From Escherichia marmotae (GTDB taxonomy: Bacteria > Pseudomonadota > Gammaproteobacteria > Enterobacterales > Enterobacteriaceae): a DNA stretch of 64,000 nucleotides. Numbering within the stretch: the first letter of the stretch is position 1; the number at the start of each line of letters is the position of its first letter. Positions 58,595 to 64,000 of the stretch are shown one piece after another. A model generated the notes under the pieces. That model saw nothing but the letters and a program-made list of their open reading frames with translations, was not told the DNA's origin and made no database searches. A program made the position numbers and the translations under genes. The stretch covers positions 3,720,001-3,784,000 of the forward strand of contig NZ_CP025979.1 in assembly GCF_002900365.1 (NCBI RefSeq). The letters run 5' to 3'.

Positions 58595-60052
58595 ATGAAA
58601 ACACCCTCACAGCCGCGCGCGATATACTATATCGTGGCGATCCAGATCTGGGAGTACTTCAGTTTTTACGGCATGCGTGCCTTACTCATTCTCTATCTCA
58701 CCCATCAGCTTGGTTTTGATGATAACCATGCCATCAGCCTGTTCAGCGCATATGCATCTCTGGTTTATGTTACCCCTATTCTCGGCGGCTGGCTTGCCGA
58801 CCGCCTGCTCGGCAACCGCACTGCAGTAATTGCCGGCGCGCTGTTAATGACCCTTGGCCATGTGGTACTGGGCATTGATACAAATTCAACCTTTAGCCTG
58901 TATCTGGCGCTGGCAATCATTATTTGTGGTTACGGTTTATTCAAATCAAACATTAGCTGTTTACTTGGCGAGCTCTATGACGCGGACGATCATCGACGTG
59001 ATGGTGGTTTTTCGCTGCTATATGCCGCGGGCAATATCGGTTCTATCGCCGCCCCCATCGCCTGTGGCCTGGCTGCACAGTGGTATGGTTGGCATGTTGG
59101 CTTTGCCCTTGCGGGCGGCGGCATGTTTATCGGTTTGTTGATATTCCTGAGTGGTCATCGTCATTTCCAATCCACACGAGGTATGGACAAAAAAGCGCTC
59201 ACTCGCGTGAAGTTTGCCTTGCCGGTATGGAGTTGGTTGGTGGTGATGCTCTGTTTAGCCCCGGTATTTTTTACCCTATTGCTGGAAAACGACTGGTCCG
59301 GATATTTGCTGGCGATCGTTTGCCTTATTGCTGCACAAATCATTGCCCGCATGATGATCAAATTCCCCGAACACCGCCGTGCTCTTTGGCAAATTGTATT
59401 GTTGATGTTTGTCGGGACGTTGTTCTGGATACTGGCACAACAGGGCGGCAGTACCATCAGCTTGTTTATCGATCGCTTTGTGAATCGTCAGGCATTCAAT
59501 ATTGAAGTACCTACTGCGCTATTCCAGTCGGTGAATGCAATTGCGGTGATGCTCGCTGGGGTTGTACTTGCCTGGCTGGCGTCGCCAGAAAGCCGCGGCA
59601 ACTCAACATTGCGCGTCTGGCTGAAGTTTGCCTTTGGCTTACTGCTGATGGCTTGTGGCTTTATGTTGCTGGCATTTGATGCCCGACATGCAGCGGCTGG
59701 CGGTCAAGCGTCAATGGGCGTGATGATATCCGGGTTGGCGCTAATGGGCTTTGCCGAACTCTTTATTGATCCGGTGGCGATTGCGCAAATCACGCGCCTG
59801 AAAATGTCTGGCGTATTAACCGGTATTTATATGCTGGCAACAGGCGCGGTCGCCAACTGGCTGGCAGGCGTAGTGGCACAACAGACGACAGAGTCGCAAA
59901 TTAGCGGTATGGCAATTGCAGCTTACCAGCGATTCTTTTCCCAGATGGGAGAGTGGACGTTGGCTTGTGTCGCGATCATCGTGGTATTGGCCTTTGCTAC
60001 CCGATTTCTGTTTAGCACGCCGACCAATATGATACAGGAAAGCAACGATTAA
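58595..60052 (+). CDS. dtpC: Dipeptide/tripeptide permease DtpC (YjdL)
   Basis: The protein is 485 residues with about 14 membrane helices. It belongs to the proton-coupled oligopeptide (POT/PTR2) family, with the N-terminal EYFSFYGMRALL variant of the ExxER motif region. E. coli DtpC prefers dipeptides with a C-terminal lysine, which fits its position next to the lysine decarboxylase operon. It follows cadA by 58 bp across a terminator. Confidence 0.96.
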   Translation: MKTPSQPRAIYYIVAIQIWEYFSFYGMRALLILYLTHQLGFDDNHAISLFSAYASLVYVTPILGGWLADRLLGNRTAVIAGALLMTLGHVVLGIDTNSTFSLYLALAIIICGYGLFKSNISCLLGELYDADDHRRDGGFSLLYAAGNIGSIAAPIACGLAAQWYGWHVGFALAGGGMFIGLLIFLSGHRHFQSTRGMDKKALTRVKFALPVWSWLVVMLCLAPVFFTLLLENDWSGYLLAIVCLIAAQIIARMMIKFPEHRRALWQIVLLMFVGTLFWILAQQGGSTISLFIDRFVNRQAFNIEVPTALFQSVNAIAVMLAGVVLAWLASPESRGNSTLRVWLKFAFGLLLMACGFMLLAFDARHAAAGGQASMGVMISGLALMGFAELFIDPVAIAQITRLKMSGVLTGIYMLATGAVANWLAGVVAQQTTESQISGMAIAAYQRFFSQMGEWTLACVAIIVVLAFATRFLFSTPTNMIQESND

Positions 60053-60288
60053 CTGCCGTTAAAACAATTGGTTATGAATCAATTGACTTTTAGTTAATCA
60101 CACTAGCAAATCAAGATTAATAAGATATTTAAACCATTTTTATGATTATTTATTAGTGATATCAACTTGAGGTGAGCGTTGGTTTCGATAAGATAAACTG
60201 AGTTATTAATAGTCGAGGCAGATAATACAGTGTACCGATCTGTCTCTTTATCTACGCTAAATTGAAAGCTGGATTTAGAGGAACCAAA

Positions 60289-61806
60289 ATGTCTGAACAA
60301 GAAACACGGGGAGCCAATGAGGCTATTGATTTTAATGATGAACTGAGAAATCGTCGCGAAAAACTGGCAGCACTGCGTCAGCAAGGTGTGGCGTTTCCCA
60401 ATGATTTTCGCCGCGACCATACCTCTGACCAGTTGCACGAGGAATTTGATGCGAAGGATAACCAGGAACAGGAATCCTTAAACATTGAAGTCTCGGTTGC
60501 TGGCCGAATGATGACCCGTCGCATCATGGGGAAAGCCTCCTTTGTAACGTTGCAGGATGTAGGTGGCCGTATTCAACTGTACGTTGCGCGAGATAGCCTG
60601 CCAGAAGGTGTTTATAACGACCAGTTTAAAAAATGGGATTTGGGTGACATTATCGGCGCACGCGGTACGCTGTTTAAGACACAAACTGGCGAGCTTTCCA
60701 TTCACTGTACTGAGTTACGCCTGCTGACTAAGGCACTGCGTCCCTTGCCAGATAAATTTCATGGCTTACAGGACCAGGAAGTCCGTTATCGTCAACGTTA
60801 TCTGGACCTGATCGCTAACGATAAATCCCGTCAAACTTTTGTTGTTCGTTCAAAAATTCTGGCCGCTATCCGCCAGTTCATGGTCGCTCGTGGGTTTATG
60901 GAAGTAGAAACCCCGATGATGCAGGTAATTCCAGGTGGGGCATCTGCTCGCCCGTTTATTACCCATCACAATGCTCTTGATTTGGATATGTACCTGCGTA
61001 TTGCGCCAGAGTTGTATCTGAAACGCCTGGTTGTAGGTGGTTTTGAACGAGTATTCGAAATCAACCGTAACTTCCGTAATGAAGGTATTTCTGTTCGTCA
61101 TAATCCTGAGTTCACGATGATGGAGCTCTACATGGCGTATGCGGATTACCACGATTTGATTGAACTGACGGAGTCACTGTTCCGCACCCTGGCACAAGAG
61201 GTACTGGGTACAACTAAAGTCACTTATGGTGAGCATGTGTTTGATTTTGGCAAACCGTTTGAAAAACTCACCATGCGCGAAGCAATCAAAAAATATCGTC
61301 CAGAAACCGATATGGCAGACCTGGATAATTTTGATGCCGCTAAAGCATTAGCCGAATCTATCGGTATTACGGTAGAGAAAAGCTGGGGGCTGGGACGTAT
61401 TGTCACCGAAATCTTTGATGAAGTGGCAGAAGCACATCTGATTCAGCCAACCTTTATTACTGAGTATCCGGCGGAAGTGTCGCCGCTGGCGCGCCGTAAT
61501 GATGTTAACCCGGAAATCACCGACCGTTTTGAATTCTTCATCGGTGGTCGTGAAATCGGTAATGGTTTTAGCGAATTAAACGACGCAGAAGATCAGGCAG
61601 AACGTTTCCAGGAGCAGGTTAACGCTAAAGCTGCAGGTGACGACGAAGCCATGTTCTACGATGAAGATTACGTTACTGCGCTGGAATATGGTCTGCCGCC
61701 AACCGCTGGTTTAGGTATTGGTATCGACCGAATGATTATGCTGTTTACTAACAGTCATACTATCCGCGACGTTATTCTCTTCCCGGCTATGCGCCCACAG
61801 AAATAA
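60289..61806 (+). CDS. lysU: Heat-inducible lysyl-tRNA synthetase LysU
   Basis: ATG 60289 (MSEQETRGAN) gives 505 residues, the K-12 length. An OB anticodon-binding domain (about 65-150) precedes the class II catalytic core, with motif 2 FRNEGISVRHNPEF and motif 3 GIGIDRMIMLF. E. coli has a second, housekeeping LysS elsewhere. Its regulator Lrp is known to act on the upstream 236 bp, where no gene is seen. Confidence 0.97.
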   Translation: MSEQETRGANEAIDFNDELRNRREKLAALRQQGVAFPNDFRRDHTSDQLHEEFDAKDNQEQESLNIEVSVAGRMMTRRIMGKASFVTLQDVGGRIQLYVARDSLPEGVYNDQFKKWDLGDIIGARGTLFKTQTGELSIHCTELRLLTKALRPLPDKFHGLQDQEVRYRQRYLDLIANDKSRQTFVVRSKILAAIRQFMVARGFMEVETPMMQVIPGGASARPFITHHNALDLDMYLRIAPELYLKRLVVGGFERVFEINRNFRNEGISVRHNPEFTMMELYMAYADYHDLIELTESLFRTLAQEVLGTTKVTYGEHVFDFGKPFEKLTMREAIKKYRPETDMADLDNFDAAKALAESIGITVEKSWGLGRIVTEIFDEVAEAHLIQPTFITEYPAEVSPLARRNDVNPEITDRFEFFIGGREIGNGFSELNDAEDQAERFQEQVNAKAAGDDEAMFYDEDYVTALEYGLPPTAGLGIGIDRMIMLFTNSHTIRDVILFPAMRPQK

Positions 61807-61819
61807 GTTTTACTTTAAT

Positions 61820-61849
61820 GAACGAAGCAGCCTGGTGACTGCTTCGTTC
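61820..61849 (+). terminator. Hairpin after lysU
   Basis: GAACGAAGCAG (61820-61830) and CTGCTTCGTTC (61839-61849) form a perfect 11-bp stem, loop 8 nt, 14 bp after the lysU stop. It is followed by GTCGTT rather than a T-run. Confidence 0.68.
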
Positions 61850-61924
61850 GTCGTTCCGCAAGTCCAGCTTTGAGGAGAGACGCTTCGTTTCAAGATAACC
61901 AGCGGGGCCACTCAACCACAGCTC

Positions 61925-62098
61925 CTAAAAGAGAGAAAAAAGTAATGCCACGGGTAGGCTCATTGGCCAGGTTATTCCTACCAGGAATGCACTAAGTAAA
62001 CGAATATGTGTTTTCTCATGTGAGAGAAACCAGATAATGACAAAGGATATGTTCACACCAATCACATAAAAAATTAATATTTTAGAGAATAGTGCCAT
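61925..62098 (-). CDS. ghoT: GhoT, membrane-damaging toxin of a type V toxin-antitoxin pair
   Basis: The frame from ATG 62098 to the TAG at 61925 encodes 57 residues, MALFSKILIF..., with two hydrophobic segments. GhoT depolarises the inner membrane and reduces ATP, giving ghost cells. It is 26 bp downstream of ghoS. The antitoxin GhoS is a sequence-selective RNase that cleaves ghoT mRNA. Confidence 0.93.
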   Translation of the reverse strand: MALFSKILIFYVIGVNISFVIIWFLSHEKTHIRLLSAFLVGITWPMSLPVALLFSLF

Positions 62099-62124
62099 TT
62101 TGAATATCTTCTTATCCTTCCCAT

Positions 62125-62421
62125 CTATTTGTAGAACTGACGGAAATAGTCATCGACTATCATAATGTTGAGGTCAAAATCAATATCTGGTAAGTCTAAG
62201 CATTTGAGCCTGATTAAATCTTCAATTTCACTTGCGGCTAATGATGTCGTTATTGCGAAAGCATTCTCATTCAATTGTCGTGGTATTCCATATTCATCAG
62301 CAACTATAGAGGAGAAATCCATATCATACATTAACGACCTTAACCTTAAGAAAACTGAGTAATAAGATGATGGATAATCAAAAGAAACGACGTAAGTTTT
62401 GAACCTGTTTATACCTTCCAT
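62125..62421 (-). CDS. ghoS: GhoS, antitoxin RNase of the type V system
   Basis: The protein is 98 residues, ending DDYFRQFYK. It has a ferredoxin-like fold related to Cas2. GhoS cleaves ghoT mRNA and is the antitoxin. It is upstream of ghoT on the minus strand. Several residues near the N-terminus differ from the K-12 form I recall. Confidence 0.95.
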   Translation of the reverse strand: MEGINRFKTYVVSFDYPSSYYSVFLRLRSLMYDMDFSSIVADEYGIPRQLNENAFAITTSLAASEIEDLIRLKCLDLPDIDFDLNIMIVDDYFRQFYK

Positions 62422-62648
62422 AAAATGACTCCTATCAATATTATACGCCCTGGGGATGCAAAGTTTATTAACCCCGATTGATGATTCTCATATAGGAGAT
62501 ATTCTTTTTTTTTTGCTCAATAGAGGGGATGATTTGGGACAAAAAAACGCTCTCTCTGACCATTATTTGTGCATCCCCCTACCCTTCAGATACTCTCCTG
62601 AATGACGTTACGCAGAACATGAAAATATCATTACTCCACACTCTCCCA
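62422..62648 (-). promoter_or_regulatory. ghoS upstream region
   Basis: 227 bp without a gene between ghoS and yjdJ. It contains a T-run (62503-62512) and repeated GGGGATG/CATCCCC segments (near 62452, 62525 and 62571), which could form long-range hairpins. The ghoS promoter should be here. Confidence 0.45.
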
Positions 62649-62921
62649 TCAGTTACGAATATCATCATACTCACGCGTTTTATCAAATTCGTGTTTCGCA
62701 AACGGACACAGCGGGATAATTTTTCGTTTCTCCCGGCGCATTTTTTCCACGACCTTTGCCACCAGTTGTTTACCAATCCCCTGCCCTTTCAAACTTTCAT
62801 CAATATCGGTATGTTCGATAATGGCTAAATTTTCTCCGGTTGGCACAAAGACAATTTCTGCTATTTGCTTTCCCTGCGCATCATTAATATAAAAATTATT
62901 ATAGCCCTCACGTATTTCCAT
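62649..62921 (-). CDS. yjdJ: YjdJ, GNAT-like acetyltransferase
   Basis: The protein is 90 residues. The acetyl-CoA loop is GQGIGKQLV, within the DESLKGQGIGKQL stretch of the GNAT fold. It is a small one-domain form of the family; the substrate is unknown. It follows yjdI by 11 bp and is co-transcribed with it. Confidence 0.9.
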   Translation of the reverse strand: MEIREGYNNFYINDAQGKQIAEIVFVPTGENLAIIEHTDIDESLKGQGIGKQLVAKVVEKMRREKRKIIPLCPFAKHEFDKTREYDDIRN

Positions 62922-62932
62922 TTTTCCCTCGC

Positions 62933-63163
62933 TTATTTATGACGGTATTTCAGTGCGCCACTTGGGCACGTATCAATAACGTTCACTACGGTAGCGACGT
63001 CAACTTCATCCGGCATAATCCACGGCTTACGTTTGAGATTAAATAACTTGCCGTTGCCACGTACGCAGTTGCCGGAATGCTGACACATCGCGGTGTTGAA
63101 CCAGACATCTATCTTTTCGCCGGTATAGCAGCGATAACCATCATCCAGTAGAGCTTGATCCAT
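62933..63163 (-). CDS. yjdI: YjdI, small Fe-S-type protein
   Basis: The protein is 76 residues. It has MCQHSGNCVRGN and DTCPSGALKYRHK, giving three conserved cysteines in a Fer4-like (divergent ferredoxin) arrangement. Cluster binding is predicted from the motif. Partner of YjdJ; function unknown. Confidence 0.9.
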   Translation of the reverse strand: MDQALLDDGYRCYTGEKIDVWFNTAMCQHSGNCVRGNGKLFNLKRKPWIMPDEVDVATVVNVIDTCPSGALKYRHK

Positions 63164-63341
63164 GACCTTCCCCCATCAAAAGTATGGTTTTCGCTATAAG
63201 CATAGCTCCCGAATCGCCAGACGACACTGGCAGTTTCAATGACCAGCTCCTCTGCTCCAAATAGCCAATCCCCCTTACTCCCTTTGAATTACCCGCATCA
63301 TCAGGGATAATGCTTAGGAAATTTGTCATACAAGGAAGCTG

Positions 63342-64000
63342 ATGAGACATTCACTGCCCTGCCGCATGTTACGCAAACGTCCGATGAAACTCAGTACCAC
63401 GGTGATCTTAATGGTCAGCGCAGTGCTGTTCTCGGTGTTGCTGGTAGTGCATCTGATTTACTTCTCGCAGATCAGCGATATGACGCGTGACGGACTAGCC
63501 AACAAGGCGCTGGCTGTGGCGCGAACCCTTGCTGACTCGCCGGAAATCCGCCAGGGCTTACAAAAAACACCGCAGGAGAGCGGTATCCAGGCCATCGCTG
63601 AAGATGTACGCAAACGGAACGATCTGCTGTTTATTGTCATTACCGATATGCAAAGTCTTCGCTACTCACACCCTGAAGCCCCGCGAATTGGTCAGCCATT
63701 TAAAGGTGATGACATCCTTAAAGCTTTGAACGGCGAGGAAAATGTTGCTATTAATCACGGTTTTCTGGCGCAAGCCTTACGCGTATTTACCCCTGTCTAC
63801 GACGAAAATCATAAACAGATCGGCGTGGTGGCGATTGGTCTGGAGTTAAGCCGTGTAACACAGCAGATCAATGACAGCCGCTGGAGCATTATCTGGTCAA
63901 TTTTATTCGGTGTGCTGGTTGGCGGTCTGGGCACCTGGATACTGGTCAAAGTACTTAAGCGCATCCTGTTCGGCCTGGAACCCTACGAAATCTCGACTCT
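63342..64000 (+). CDS. dcuS: DcuS, C4-dicarboxylate sensor histidine kinase (5' part, runs off the window)
   Basis: ATG 63342 (MRHSLPCRML) starts the gene; 219 codons and 2 bases are present of about 543. A cytoplasmic N-terminus and the first membrane helix (about 20-42) precede the periplasmic PAS-like sensor domain. It contains the ligand residues R107, H110, F120, R147 and F149. The second membrane helix is about 182-203. DcuS signals to DcuR and induces dcuB, fumB and frdABCD with fumarate. Divergent from yjdI. Kinase domain beyond the edge. Confidence 0.97.
   Translation, partial: MRHSLPCRMLRKRPMKLSTTVILMVSAVLFSVLLVVHLIYFSQISDMTRDGLANKALAVARTLADSPEIRQGLQKTPQESGIQAIAEDVRKRNDLLFIVITDMQSLRYSHPEAPRIGQPFKGDDILKALNGEENVAINHGFLAQALRVFTPVYDENHKQIGVVAIGLELSRVTQQINDSRWSIIWSILFGVLVGGLGTWILVKVLKRILFGLEPYEIST

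Noticed and set aside
62503..62571. Repeated GGGGATG motifs near ghoS as a riboswitch
   Set aside because: Pairing is possible but no known class is matched and the repeats are short.

Overview
The window is core chromosome of an Escherichia coli-like enterobacterium. Gene content, order and protein lengths match what I recall of the E. coli K-12 94-min region, read in the opposite orientation, from aidB to dcuS. It is not K-12 itself: AmpC, the MutL linker, the CadC linker and several small proteins carry many substitutions. That points to another E. coli phylogroup or a close Escherichia lineage. I see no prophage, insertion sequence, CRISPR array or genomic island.

Layout. (1) 1-4734, minus: the 5' part of aidB and the little-studied yjfIJKLMC operon, in which yjfM and yjfL each carry one in-frame nonsense codon. 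(2) 4861-20804, minus: rlmB, rnr, nsrR, purA, yjeT, hflC, hflK, hflX, hfq, miaA, mutL, amiB, tsaE and nnr, with queG divergent. (3) 21943-22716: a DnaA-box/IHF cluster that I identify as datA, then three tRNA-Gly(GCC) genes. (4) 22841-32367: orn, rsgA, psd, mscM, yjeO, yjeN, yjeM, epmA. (5) 32546-40382: frdABCD with the ampC promoter and attenuator at its end, ampC, blc, gdx behind a guanidine-II riboswitch, ecnB, ecnA, efp, epmB. (6) 40788-51677: yjeJ, yjeI, groSL, yjeH, fxsA, aspA-dcuA, cutA-dsbD. (7) 51713-64000: yjdC, tRNA-Phe, cadC, cadBA, dtpC, lysU, ghoT/ghoS, yjdJ, yjdI and the 5' part of dcuS.

How the genes work together. Anaerobic C4-dicarboxylate metabolism is strongly represented: aspartase (aspA) and the antiporter DcuA feed fumarate to fumarate reductase (frdABCD), and DcuS senses the C4-dicarboxylates. 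Acid stress is handled by CadC with the lysine decarboxylase/antiporter pair CadA/CadB. EpmA, EpmB and EF-P form the beta-lysylation pathway that rescues ribosomes at polyproline. Two proteins in the same window are relevant to it: AmiB has eight consecutive prolines, and CadC here has lost the proline triplet of K-12. tRNA/rRNA modification (MiaA, TsaE, QueG, RlmB), RNA turnover (Orn, RNase R, Hfq) and protein quality control (GroSL, HflKC) fill most of the rest.

The window looks like ordinary core genome. The least-described system in it is yjfIJKLMC, which pairs a PspA-like coat protein with an ATP-grasp ligase and small membrane proteins and is partly broken here. Start codons were chosen by ribosome-binding site and family length; eight genes use GTG or TTG. 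Comparisons with K-12 are from memory, not from an alignment.
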